Below are positions 42,286 to 55,559 of a stretch of DNA of 64,000 nucleotides, piece by piece. The stretch is from assembly GCF_033807715.1 (NCBI RefSeq), contig NC_084607.1, forward strand, positions 18,168,441 to 18,232,440. The letters are read 5' to 3'. Position 1 is the stretch's first letter. Each line of letters opens with the position of its first letter. The notes beneath the pieces are model-generated. The model saw only the letters and a program-made list of their open reading frames with translations, did no database searches and was not told the origin of the DNA. The DNA comes from Cololabis saira (Eukaryota > Chordata > Actinopteri > Beloniformes > Belonidae). Position numbers and translations under genes: made by a program.

Positions 42286-43194
42286 ATGGATGCTCACGGA
42301 GGACACTACCTCAACAAGGACGCTGTGCTTTCACCTTTAGGTGCAGCCCGAATGTGCCAGCTCCTGTTTGGCTGCACCATAATAGCCCTGGTGTCCCACA
42401 GCGCGGGCTACAGCGCCTCTTATGGGATCTTCTGCATGTTCGTGTGGTGCTTCTGCTTCGCGGTCACCCTGGTCGTGTTCACCTTGGACATCACGCGGCT
42501 CCACGCTTGTATGCCAATTTCCTGGGATAACTTCACCGTGACTTTTGCCATGCTGGCAACTCTCATGTACATCACTGCCTCTGTGGTCTACCCCGTTTAT
42601 TTCCTCGACATTGAGTGGTCTGATGAGGACTACGAGGTGCAAATCTACCGCATTGCTGTCACCGTTTGTTCCAGCATCTGCGTCTTTCCTTACGCAGTCG
42701 AGGTGTTCCTAACGCGAGCCAAACCAGGAACTGTGGTGGGTTACATGGCCACTGTGTCTGGTCTGCTCAAGGTGGTCCAGGGTTTTGTGGCCTGCATCAT
42801 TTTCGGGGCCTTAGCTAACGATAGTGAGTACGATGTCTACGCCGCCAGTCAGTACTGCATAGTTGTGTACAGCCTGTGTTTCTGCATCACAGTGATAGTG
42901 GTCATACTGACAGTGTCCGGCAGAACCTCTGCCCTGAAGTTCCCGTTTGACCGGTTTGTGGTTGTGTACACCTTCTTTGCTGTGGTCCTCTATCTCAGTA
43001 CTGCACTGATCTGGCCCATCTTCAGCTTTGACAGGAAGTACGGCAACAGTACTCGTCCTGAGGACTGCCCTCGTGGGGAATGTGCCTGGGACAGTAAGCT
43101 GGTGGTTGCAGTTTTCACCAACGTCAACCTGGTATTATATTTTATTGATCTTGTTTACTCCCAAAGGATTCGCTTCATCTCCAGCTCGACTTGA
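42286..43194 (+). CDS. myadml2: Myeloid-associated differentiation marker-like protein 2
   Basis: A 302-residue multi-pass membrane protein in a single uninterrupted exon, as is usual for MYADM-family coding regions; human MYADML2 is about 307 residues. I see eight hydrophobic spans near residues 22-42, 47-69, 82-105, 122-142, 151-176, 190-210, 222-246 and 271-291, forming two four-span MARVEL domains. Family marks include a WDNFTVTFA-like segment before span 3 and VVGYMATVSGLLKVVQGFVAC in span 5. NDS and NST glycosylation sequons flank spans 5 and 7-8. The start has a strong context (A at -3, G at +4). Position between notum and pycr1, same strand, matches human MYADML2. Its biochemical role is not known; MARVEL proteins act in membrane apposition and trafficking. 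Confidence 0.9.
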   Translation: MDAHGGHYLNKDAVLSPLGAARMCQLLFGCTIIALVSHSAGYSASYGIFCMFVWCFCFAVTLVVFTLDITRLHACMPISWDNFTVTFAMLATLMYITASVVYPVYFLDIEWSDEDYEVQIYRIAVTVCSSICVFPYAVEVFLTRAKPGTVVGYMATVSGLLKVVQGFVACIIFGALANDSEYDVYAASQYCIVVYSLCFCITVIVVILTVSGRTSALKFPFDRFVVVYTFFAVVLYLSTALIWPIFSFDRKYGNSTRPEDCPRGECAWDSKLVVAVFTNVNLVLYFIDLVYSQRIRFISSST

Positions 43195-43828
43195 AAAGCA
43201 TCATCAATCCCTCTGGCCACAGAGACAATTACAGATTGTATGAAGGACTAATTTTCTTCGAACTACCATAAAGTCCTATAAGTGAGACCTTATTATATCA
43301 GTATTTATATAGTTTTGAATGTCTGTGTTAAAAAACAAAAAACAAAAAAAAAACAACATGTTACAAACCTTCTGCAGTTCTGATGTGAACTACCACAGGA
43401 AGCTGGTCTCAGCCCAACCCACCTCACGCCTGGTGTTTTCCTACAGTATTACAAGGACAGACTCATTCAATCCTACGAGGACTGAGAAATGTATTTAATT
43501 GTATTTAAACAATCAGTAGTAACGGAGAAATGTCCCAACGATATGTATATAACATGCTAAGTCTACACTATGCACTGAATGTAGATTTTGGTTTTTAAGC
43601 CATCTTGCAGTATGTGTCTTTACAGTTTCTTATAAGGCATTTAAATGTAATTTCATTAAGGGTTTTTATGTTTATTGAATGTTAATTGTATCTAATTCAT
43701 TAAAATTTTAAAGGCAAACAAGTGACAATCATATTATACTGATTGATTTCTTTCTTGTTACACCCCATGCAAGTAGCATTCATTACCTTGTTGTGTTTCT
43801 AAAATTTTCCTTGAAATTTTCCCTGTTC

Positions 43829-43834
43829 AATAAA
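43829..43834 (+). terminator. Candidate myadml2 polyadenylation signal
   Basis: AATAAA about 635 bases after the stop codon in an AT-rich 3' region. ATTAAA-like hexamers near 43700 are alternatives. Confidence 0.4.
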
Positions 43835-44133
43835 TTGCCTAAATAGATTTTATTTTATCTTTTAAATGGATAGATAAACAGACAGACAGACAGACAGACA
43901 TCTTTTTTTTTTTTACTTGACTTACCAGAGATGAAGTAAGAGCAGCCATTTCATCTCAGGAAGTTATTTTTATTTACACAGCACCTTTCAGCACGATATG
44001 AATTGTGTTTCCATGTGTTCTCACCAACAAAGGTGCATGGCCATCCTGAGGAGACGACTTAACGCAGAGTTGGTACTCATCTATATCAAACATGTTCTAT
44101 CATCACAAGATCAAGATGTATCATCAATACGGT

Positions 44134-44228
<95 letters not shown>

Positions 44229-44718
44229 AATGGTACTTGATCATATTTCTAAGACAACAACAATTGTATATTGCATTTTTTCCTAATATCAAAATGTCAT
44301 AGTCCTAATCAGACTTTTTATTTTTTGTCTCTAAACATGTTGGTGACTATCATGCAAAAATAGAAAAATAAAAGCTCAAAATGAGATTTTCCTGAAATAA
44401 AGAAAGAGCAATTTGTAGAATGCTTCACTATGATGATGTAGTTTTAGGAATCATATAGTTTTTGTCTTTCCTCTTTTTTTTATTAATTAATTGCGCAAAC
44501 TGGCTTCCATCAGTAGCTGTTTGTAACATCTTTTCAAACATGAAAGTTGTGACTATCCTCTATCTAGATACTAGCAGCATTGTTTGGTGAACATTTTGCC
44601 TGACAAAGAGTAAAAATAGTTTGCAGAATCTAAAAAATAAAAATAAAAAAAAGATATAGTGATACAACTAGAATGCCCTCACAATTTAGGTCACAATTTA
44701 CCATCCCTCTGCACAATC
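43835..44718. other. Short intergenic region between myadml2 and pycr1
   Basis: Contains an (ACAG)n run near 43878-43900, a T run, a long (GT)n tract and AT-rich unique sequence. No exon was seen. Confidence 0.5.
44137..44224. repeat. (GT)n microsatellite
   Basis: About 44 perfect GT units, able to form Z-DNA. The VCVC and THTH frames over it are translated repeat. It lies about 1 kb before the pycr1 start codon. Confidence 0.95.
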
Positions 44719-44838
44719 TGATGTAACTGGATTTTCAGCTTTACAGGACCCGCCTATCAACATCACTGCCACTGTGATTGGCCGAACACGTTCTCGGTAA
44801 GGAGAAAGGTAAGCTCATTGGCTTACTCACCTGCCAAT
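44719..44838 (+). promoter_or_regulatory. pycr1 promoter: CARE-like motif and three CCAAT boxes
   Basis: TGATGTAAC at 44719-44727 fits the C/EBP-ATF response element TGATGNAAN, the type bound by ATF4. It is followed by ATTGG at 44777-44781, ATTGG at 44817-44821 and CCAAT at 44834-44838, all possible NF-Y sites. No TATA box is evident. Mammalian PYCR1 is an established ATF4 target in the amino-acid stress response, so this arrangement is plausible. The motif match is mine by eye. Confidence 0.45.
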
Positions 44839-44839
44839 C

Positions 44840-45193
44840 ACGCTTGTCTCCACAGTTGCAAAACAGCGCGAGGCTCCTGGGACACGTTGACGGTCTGGTC
44901 ATTTCAGCCTTTTCTGTAGCTGTTTTGGTCAACGTAGCTACTCGTCTGTTTATTGTAAGTGCATTCTCTCTTTAAATATATATTCCTTCAGAAATTTGGT
45001 TTTTGCCATGGTGTGTTCAGCCCCTACCTTTTTTTTTTCCACTCAATGAGGAAGTAGGAGTGTGTTTACTATTCCTGCCTGTTGTAAAAAGGACACGCTG
45101 CACGCCACTTGCAGAAGGTCATCAATTACTGTCAGAGATGAAATAAAACAAACATACGTTAATATTTTTTAGCTTTGTGCCTTCGCAGGCAGA
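44840..45193 (+). other. pycr1 5' untranslated region with a leader intron
   Basis: A consensus donor GTAAGT at 44955-44960 and an acceptor CTTCGCAG ending at 45188 bound a likely 234-bp intron in the leader. The second leader piece is just GCAGA before the ATG. The first exon would end at 44954. Its start is not defined by sequence and is placed only approximately downstream of the CCAAT boxes. Confidence 0.55.
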
Positions 45194-48359
<3,166 letters not shown>

Positions 48360-48439
48360 CATGTTTGTTTTTGTATTCTTTTTCTCAGAAAGACCAACTG
48401 ACTGTTACTGAACATATTGATGATGCAGTACATGCTGTG

Positions 48440-48445
48440 AATAAA
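48440..48445 (+). terminator. Candidate pycr1 polyadenylation signal
   Basis: AATAAA 80 bases after the pycr1 stop codon, within the sequence GTGAATAAACC. Confidence 0.55.
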
Positions 48446-49734
48446 CCACTAATGGCGTTGATTATAATATAATATATATATTATATACACACACACATGT
48501 TGATATAAACAAAGAAGAGAATGCCATCAAGTTTTTTTTTTTGCTTTTTGTTTTTTTAAATAAGCATATTAAAAAAGTCACATTTGGGATGTAACCAGAT
48601 AAAAGGAAAAAAAATGTGGCACTTCACTTTATAATAACACCCGTTTCCCAGGCTATTTTCTTTTAATTCTTAGGGGTTGCTGTCCCATTGAAGACATGAT
48701 CCATGTATCATCACATAATTTTTTTCTGGTTATATAGTGGGGCTTTAAGATTGATGTCCGTAATGAAGCCCCTTAAATCCTACCTCTGTAAAAGCATCAG
48801 CGAGTTTTATTTTTTATTTTTCTGGTATTTTGGTTCACACAACGGTTTTAAAATTCATGGGATGCTGTCTTTTATAAAATGATGGAATAATGGCCTTTTG
48901 AAATACTTTCAGAATCAGAAATAGGTTTATTGCCAAGTTTGTTGGACACACAAGGAATTTGTTGTGGTGATTGGTGCAATACAAAGAACAAATTTATAAT
49001 GAAAAGAGAAAATGTACAACATGAGGTTTTAAAGTGCCAGATATGAGTCTGTGCAAAGTTGACCTAGGATGTGTTTTATTACACTTGTAAAAACAGAAAA
49101 CGTGTAGTTGTCATTAATTCGTGTTAATGTGCACTTGCTTGAGTAATTTTTAAGGATGGGTGATTGATGGTAACATGAAATTGGGATTATGAAATAATTT
49201 CCCAATTAGAAACTATAATCAACCCAGATTTCATTAGAACAAAATGTTGATCAAAATGTAATTAAGTTATAAATCCAGTGTCAATGGTTATTTTGTTTTG
49301 CCTTGAGAATATGCCAAAAAGAAAAAATTGGAACAAAGTGGACACTGCAGAATTTGTACATAGAAATACACTGATCAGCCAGAACATCATGACCTCCTAA
49401 TTAATATTGAGTTGCCCCTGAAAGTGCTCGACCAGTCAGAGTCCTGAAGTATCTAATACTGGGATGTTAGCAATATATTATTTAGGCCTTGTGGAAAGCT
49501 GCATTGAGTCTCTGTGGATTGGGGTTGCTTTGGGTAACAATTTGGTAAAAACAATGGACTGGAACACTTACATACTTGCATCATTAGCCTTTTTTTTATG
49601 TATTTATTTTACTTTTGTAGGAGTAACTCAAACTGAGTAGCTGTAATGGACGATATATAAAAAGTATATAACAAGCAAGTATTACATTTTGAAGAAGGCT
49701 AACACATTGATCTTACATGCTTGATCTGTTAGTT
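48446..49734. other. Repeat-bearing sequence downstream of pycr1
   Basis: AT-rich and gene-free. The part at about 48908-49040, starting CAGAATCAGAAATAGG and including TTTATTGCCAAGTTTG, resembles a very common fish retroposon tail. The rest shows nothing recognisable. Confidence 0.45.
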
Positions 49735-49939
49735 CCTATGAAGCTCCCAGACCCCTGAGGTTCATCTGGATCTGGTTTGTTGTGGTTCCCAAGAACCAGA
49801 ACCAAGCAAGGTAAGGCAGCGTTCAGTTATTCTGCTCCTCACCGGTGGAACAGACTTCCTGTAGACCTGAGGTCTGCTCCAACTGTCAGCTCCTTTAAAT
49901 CAGGCCTAAAAACATTACTGTTTACTGAAGCGTACTCTT

Positions 49940-50362
49940 AAATTAAATACTTACCTGCTGTACTCTACTGCACTTACTTTTTAACAACTTGTTCTTTTTA
50001 TTATTTGATTTATTTTTATTTATTGTTGGCTTTGTCTTGAACACAACAAAACCCATCCAATTAAAAGCATCAAAATATTTAAATTAAATACTTACCTGAT
50101 GTACTCTACTGCCCTTACTTTTTAACAACTTGTGCTTTTAATTATTTGATTTATTTTTATTTATTGTTGGCTTTGTCTCGAACACAACAAAACCCATCAC
50201 ATTAAAAGCATCAAAATATTTAAATTAAATACTTACCTGCTGTACTCTACTGCCCTTACTTTTTAACAACTTGTGCTTTTTATTATTTGATTTATTTTTA
50301 TTTACTGTTGGCTTTGTCTCGAACACGACAAAACCCATCAAATTAAAAGCATCAAAATATTT
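49940..50362. repeat. Three tandem copies of a 141-bp unit
   Basis: Units start at 49940, 50081 and 50222, each with AAATTAAATACTTACCTG at its beginning and TTAAAAGCATCAAAATATTT near its end. Copies differ at only a few bases. The unit overlaps the 3' untranslated part of the LINE remnant and probably arose by local duplication of it. Confidence 0.9.
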
Positions 50363-50493
50363 AAAAAAAGCAAAACAATTTAACAGTCTCGTCCAAAAAT
50401 AAAACACAACAGCAAAACAATGTGTTCGAGAGGGAACAGGAGGAAACAGAATGCTGTTTTAGTCCTGTCCCTTCCTCACAATATCATATCATA

Positions 50494-50857
50494 CAGGACT
50501 GTCTCAGAAAATTAGAATATTGTGATTTTCTGTAATGCAATTACAAAAACAAAAATGTCATACATTCTGGATTCATTACAAATCAACTGAAATATTGCAA
50601 GCCTTTTATTATTTTAATATTGCTGATCATGACTTACAGCTTAAGAAAACTCAAATATCCTATCTAAAAAAATTAGAATATTCTGGGAATCTTAATCTTA
50701 AACTGTAAACCATAATCAGCAATATTAAAATAATAAAAGGCTTGCAATATTTCAGTTGATTTGTAATGAATCCAGAATGTATGACATTTTTGTTTTTTTA
50801 ATTGCATTAAAAAAAAAGAACTTTATCACAATATTCTAATTTTCTGAGACAGTCCTG
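50494..50857. mobile_element. 364-bp mariner/Tc1-type MITE
   Basis: Ends CAGGACTGTCTCAGAAAA and TTTTCTGAGACAGTCCTG are inverted repeats flanked by TA (50492-50493 and 50858-50859), the Tc1/mariner target duplication. The inverted repeats extend about 170 bases each, so the element is essentially a foldback. It lies between the 141-bp tandem repeats and the LINE tail. Confidence 0.85.
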
Positions 50858-51206
50858 TATATGCCATATAAAAATTGAGAAGAAGAAAGAAAAGACAAAA
50901 AAATAAATACAACACAAACAACCAATAAACAAGATCAAGGCATAATTAAACCGGTCATTTTTACTTATTTTCTTATCATTTTATTTCATTTTATTTGTTA
51001 TTTACTGTTTAAGTGTGTCTTGCCGCTTTTAATATTGATGTAAATCACTTTGAATTACCTTGTGTTGAATTGTGCTATACAAATGCCTAAGATTACATTA
51101 CATGTGTTTTATAATTTATCTTAATGAGCCAACTTTAAAAACGTGCAGTATAGTTTAGTTGAGAAACCGTACAGTAAAAACCCAGCAGTTTTGTCTTCAC
51201 TTCGAT

Positions 51207-51896
51207 CAGGGGCGTCAATTGGGTATGGCAAGGTATGACAGCCGCCACACCTTGGCTTCAAGGGTTAAATGTAAATGTTTGTTTTTTCAAATACATTTAT
51301 GGAATTACTGTCTCTTTGTATTGATTATTCTATTACTTAATAGAATAACTACAAATGCAAATCAGAACAACATGATCGATTTCACTAGAACTATTATACA
51401 CTGCAAAAACTCAAAATCTTAACAAGAATATTTGTCTTATTTCTAGTTAAAATTACTAATTTTTAGTCAAAAAAAATCTCATTACATTTAAAACAAGACT
51501 CAAAAACAACCATTTTCACCTGTTTCAAGTAGATTTTCACTTAAAATAAGTAGAAAAATCTGCCAGTGGAACAAGATTTTTTTGCTTGTAATGAGAAGAT
51601 AAATCTTGGACAAGTTATTTTTCTGGTAATGACTCTTGTTTTAAGTGTAATGAGATTTTTTGACTAAAAATGAGACATTTTAACTAGAAATAAGACAAAT
51701 ATTCCTGGTAAGATTTTGAGTTTTTGCAGTGAGCGAGACTGCATTTGAAAAAGTTCCAATTTTCTTGACCACACAGATCAGCTACATAGCAGACTTCTGT
51801 GATGAGTATTTGCTGGACGTGTTGATTGATACTCTAGTTAAGTTCTGTGACTCGTAACCTTGCCATACCTTAGCTTCGACTGAATTGACGCCACTG
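51207..51896. mobile_element. hAT-type non-autonomous transposon with 8-bp target duplication
   Basis: ACTTCGAT flanks both sides exactly (51199-51206 and 51897-51904). Terminal repeats are CAGGGGCGTCAATT at the left and AATTGACGCCACTG at the right. An 8-bp duplication with CAG-type ends is diagnostic of hAT transposons. The subterminal motif ATGGCAAGGTATG also recurs inverted near 51865. No transposase frame is present. A second foldback (51399-51731) sits inside it. Confidence 0.85.
51399..51731. mobile_element. 333-bp foldback element nested in the hAT element
   Basis: Ends CACTGCAAAAACTCAAAATC and GATTTTGAGTTTTTGCAGTG are exact inverted repeats, and the arms remain complementary over most of the unit (for example TTGTCTTATTTCTAGTTAAA and its inverse). 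No target duplication is visible, so insertion may have been followed by changes, or the nesting is old. Confidence 0.8.
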
Positions 51897-51949
51897 ACTT
51901 CGATTAAACGTAAACTAACACACGGCAGCTAAAAATAGGCGGTGAGTGT

Positions 51950-52280
51950 TTTGCTTTTCTTGGGAGAAGACAGGAGAGCTCTCGTGAATGGAGCCACGTG
52001 ACCAAACACGATGACGTCATGCCTCGGCACAAGAAAGCAAATCAACACGGAGACACGAGCTGCCGTCCGACTGGAGACCCGAATCACACGCTCCTTGTGA
52101 TGTCTGGACGTCTGCGCCGGGTTGTGAGAAGAGGAGCTCGACGGCTTTAACTCCCGGAAAGCGTGTCCTTTTTTTTTTGTTTTGTTTTTTCTTTTTCAAA
52201 GCAGGTGGGTGTGAAGTGGAGCGGGGTCGGTGTTGTGCTGAGTGTGCACGCCTGTGTGACAGCCACTTAGCTCCGTGGCT
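51950..52280 (+). promoter_or_regulatory. GC-rich promoter-like segment, possibly the mafg 5' end
   Basis: Contains an E-box CACGTG (51995-52000), a full CRE TGACGTCA (52012-52019) and CpG-rich sequence, then a long pyrimidine tract ending CAAAGCAG at about 52204, which resembles a splice acceptor. In human the gene after PYCR1 on the same strand is MAFG. I find no small-Maf bZIP coding exon in the window, so the assignment is only positional. Confidence 0.35.
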
Positions 52281-52282
52281 TA

Positions 52283-52679
52283 TGCTGCGTTCCATTTATC
52301 TCGGAAGTCGGAACTCGGAACTGGGAATGACGTCACAGCCGAGTTATCAGCGTTCCAGTTACAAAGTCGGAAAACAAGTTTGTAGTTCGCATATACCACA
52401 TGAAAAATGTGAAGTACACTATAGCAGCATACATATGCTGAACAATACTTGTATACGACTGATTTAGTGTGACCAAAACTAGAAAAAAGTGCTACGAATT
52501 TTTACAGAGCTCTCTTCTACTGTTTACAACCGGGGCAGCCATCTTGGAATGTGAACTCGGGGGTGGTGAAGACTCTCCCACTTTCCCAGTGGGACATCCC
52601 ACTTCGAGGGGCGTTCCAGTTGAAAAATCCGACTGGGAACTTGGAAATCCCCACTTCCGAGGACAAATGGAACGCGGCA
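52283..52679. mobile_element. 397-bp MITE with TTA target duplication
   Basis: Ends TGCTGCGTTCCATTT and AAATGGAACGCGGCA are inverted repeats with one mismatch, and TTA flanks both sides (52280-52282 and 52680-52682). A 3-bp TWA duplication is typical of PIF/Harbinger transposons. Subterminal motifs such as TCGGAAGT and GTTCCAGT recur in both orientations. No transposase. Confidence 0.8.
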
Positions 52680-52691
52680 TTAGCATCCTTA

Positions 52692-52801
52692 AGGCTGATT
52701 TATGGTCCCGCGTTACACCAGCGCAGAGCCTACGGCGTAGGGTACGCGTACCCTACGCCGTAGGCTCTGCGTCGATTTAACGCGGACCCACAATTCAGCC
52801 T
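52692..52801. mobile_element. 110-bp GC-rich palindromic MITE with TTA duplication
   Basis: Begins AGGCTGATTTATGG and ends AATTCAGCCT, flanked by TTA at 52689-52691 and 52802-52804. The centre is a perfect palindrome of 44 bases around GGGTACGCGTACCC. It is a relative of the element in notum intron 1 and lies 12 bases from the preceding MITE. Confidence 0.85.
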
Positions 52802-53095
52802 TTAGCCTGTCAAGTGAGCGCAGTTTACGCCAGAAAATGTCTTTCAAACTAATATATCCGTCTAACTGGGCTCGGTTTGGACGTGTATCACTCACCATAA
52901 GTGTGAGGTTTATTTTGAAGGTTTCCACGTGGTTGCAGGGCTGATGAGTAACCGGTGAGCTGGCAGCTAGGGTTTGATTATTCTCTGTGGAGAAGTCGCT
53001 TTTCTTTTTGTTTTGATTTTTTTTCTAGCGTGCCCTGCCTCTCTATTTCCCCAGTTCGGGCCGAGGAGTGTCATTGTGGTCACAGTTGGGTTATT

Positions 53096-54178
53096 AGGGT
53101 TGCCAAGCGTCCCTTGAAAAACGGAATCGTCCCGTATTGAGCTGAAAAGGGACGCACTTTGTCTATGTGAGAGTCAAAAAATAGTCATAAAACGTCAATG
53201 GAAAATGGCATTGATTGAGCTGTTGAGTTCATACGTTTCTTTCTGTTTTACTACAACTGTAGCCTACAGTCATGGCCTTTAACAGACTTTCTGTTTGCAC
53301 TTTTGTTATTGCACTAAAAATGTGCACTATTACAGAATGGATGTTCTGCTTTCTTTCTATTGTTTTATATTAATTCATACAATTTTAAGTTAAGCAGGAC
53401 AGGTTTCTGTTTAAGAAAGATACCTATTTTATTCAGTTAGTTTTGTTATTTTGTATTAAAGTGAATTGCTGGATAATAATTTGTTTTCCATGTGTTCATG
53501 GCATTCAAAAATATGCTTCTAATTCCATTCATTTATACATATTCCATCCAATATGTATAAAGATAAGATCATAAATAATTATAAATCATTGGCATAGCCA
53601 CATTATGTACATTTCTTGCTAAATTATGGACAGAATTATGTGTGTATTATGTCTATGGAAGGATGTATGTATATGAATGCTTATGTATGCATGTATTTGT
53701 AGATGAGTGCACATGTATGTATGTGTATACAGGTATAAATAAGTGCATATATATGTATGTATGTATGTATGCACAGCTATGTATATATAAGGGGGTTTGG
53801 TACATGTGGATGAATGTATGCACATCTTTATTTATTTATTTATTTATTTATTTTCTCTCTCACGTAGTTATTTAGTTTTGTTTTTTTCAAATCTTGCACT
53901 GTAGTGGTTATATTATGTTAAAAGGGTAGACAAAATAAGCTTTGGCTTCTGTCTACACCTTTTGGTCCTTGATCTACATGGAAAAAAACTTTGTATCGAC
54001 AAATAACTTTACAACTTGACCAAATAAATATATCAATCAATCATTCAGGTTGGAGTCAAATAGTTAAAAAATCGTTTCACTCACAAAAACAAGGGGCTAA
54101 AAAAATTCACCCCGCCAGGAAAGGTGTAGGCAATCGATGAGGTGTCCCTTATTTATTTTTCAGGGAGTTGGCAACCCT
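53096..54178. mobile_element. Possible hAT-type element with LINE and TATG-repeat contents
   Basis: Inverted ends AGGGTTGCCAA and TTGGCAACCCT, with GGGTTATT at 53088-53095 and GGTTTATT at 54179-54186, an 8-bp duplication with one mismatch. Both ends continue into GTCCCTT/AAGGGAC-type sequence. Inside are a degenerate TATG/TATA repeat (about 53640-53825), (TTTA)n near 53828-53855 and a fish LINE-like 3' tail near 53920-54035. Confidence 0.55.
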
Positions 54179-54180
54179 GG

Positions 54181-54585
54181 TTTATTTCATTTCATTTATT
54201 CCATTCATGGTATATCTTCTTAACAATGTTGTACAAAATTCCAAGAAGTACACATTATCACCATGAAGAAAAGGAGCAGGAAGAAGAAAACTTATGATAC
54301 CTGCCCCTCTCTGTAAATACAATTACATTGACTTGCTGAACACCAATGTATCTATACATATATAAACAAGAAAACAAACAAAAATACCACTCACTCTTCT
54401 ATCTATTTTTTTCTCTTTCTCCTTCTTCTTTTTTGTAGGCACTTATCTTCTCTTTTTTAAACATTTTCTTAAGCTGGTACAAACTTGTGCAACCTCTCAG
54501 TTCCTTGCTTTGTCCATGCCATAATTTTACACCTGTAACAGAAATACACCTTTGTTTTATGTTTAGCCTTGCAAAAGTATGTTTG
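54181..54585 (-). mobile_element. 3' end of a LINE on the minus strand
   Basis: Read on the minus strand, 54399-54585 encodes FARLNIKQ, GVKLWHGQSKEL and SLYQLKKMFKK, which fit the usual C-terminus of fish non-LTR retrotransposon polymerases (pattern GVKLWNSLP..LK..SL..FKK). The element ends at the AAATGAAATAAA-like tail complementary to 54181-54200. Its upstream part is missing: the foldback element at 54586 abuts it directly. Confidence 0.6.
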
Positions 54586-55438
54586 TACGACGGAGTATTA
54601 GGGCCAAACCAAGACAAAAAAAAAGGAAATTACGAGAATAAAGTCATAATAATATGAGAATAAAGTTGTAATATTTTGAGAATAAAGTCGTAATATTTTG
54701 AGAATAAAGTCGTAATATTACGAGAATAAAGTCATAATATTACGAGAATAAAGTCGTAATATTTTGAGAATAAAGTCGTAATATTACGAGAATAAAGTCG
54801 GAATATTTTGAGAATAAAGTTGTAATATTACGAGAATAAAGTCATAATATTACGAGAATAAAGTCATAATATTACGAGAATAAAGTCGTAATATTTTGAG
54901 AATAAAGTCGTAATATTAAATATATTATAAATATATAAATATAACTTCACAAGATGCTCAATATTCCTAATTTTAACACAGGGAGAAGAAGCTCTTCCTG
55001 TTAAGAGTTCTCATAAATGATATTTTCATAATATTACGACTTTATTCTCATAAATTACGACTTTATTCTCGTAATGTTACGACTTTATTCTCGTTATATT
55101 ACGACTTTATTCTCGTAATATTACAACTTTATTCTCGTAATATTACGACTTTATTCTCGTAATTTTACGACTTTATTCTCATAATATTACAACTTTATTC
55201 TCATAATATTACGACTTTATTCTATTACGACTTTATTCTCGCAACATTATGACTTTATTCTCCTACTTTTACGACTTTATTCTCATAATATTACGACTTT
55301 ATTCTATTACGACTTTATTCTCGCAACATTATGACTTTATTCCCCTAATTTTACGACTTTATTCTCATTATATTATAACTTTATTCTCGTAATTTCCCAT
55401 CTTTTTTTGTCTTAGTTTGCCCCTAATACTCCGTCGTA
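54586..55438. mobile_element. Foldback element with 22-bp internal repeats, copy 2
   Basis: Ends TACGACGGAGTATTAGGG and CCCTAATACTCCGTCGTA are perfect inverted repeats, flanked by TGTTTG at 54580-54585 and 55439-55444. The left arm has about a dozen 22-bp units with GAGAATAAAGTCGTAA; the right arm has a longer set in reverse. The spacer (about 54915-55030) matches copy 1 but keeps an extra GGGAGAAGAAGCTCTTCC-type segment. No protein. Confidence 0.85.
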
Positions 55439-55559
55439 TGTTTGAAATCATGTTTAAGGTAATGTTAATAAGATATTAATTAACAAGAGCTGTCATTTGA
55501 CTATTTACTGCACAGTGAGTGAAAATAACCGAGTCAAATTCCCTGCCTTGGCCAAATAA

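Larger units (their letters stand above)
49735..51090 (+). mobile_element. 5'-truncated L2-type LINE with internal expansions
   Basis: Positions 49816-49941 translate to a tail with the pattern SAPHRWNRLPVDLRSAPT, then SFKSGLKTLLF and a stop, which is the typical end of ORF2 in L2-like LINEs. Reading frame extends upstream to about 49735. Near 51036-51085 is the tail-like sequence AATCACTTTGAATTACC and GTGCTATACAAATG, typical of LINE 3' ends. Between them lie three tandem 141-bp copies and a mariner-type MITE. Only the last fragment of the polymerase protein survives, so it cannot be active. Confidence 0.65.

Noticed and set aside
43998..44292. VCVC and THTH frames on both strands
   Set aside because: Produced by the (GT)n repeat.
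52017..52295. 92-codon minus-strand frame in the GC-rich segment
   Set aside because: Crosses the pyrimidine tract and the MITE end, and shows no protein family pattern. The segment is better read as promoter or leader.
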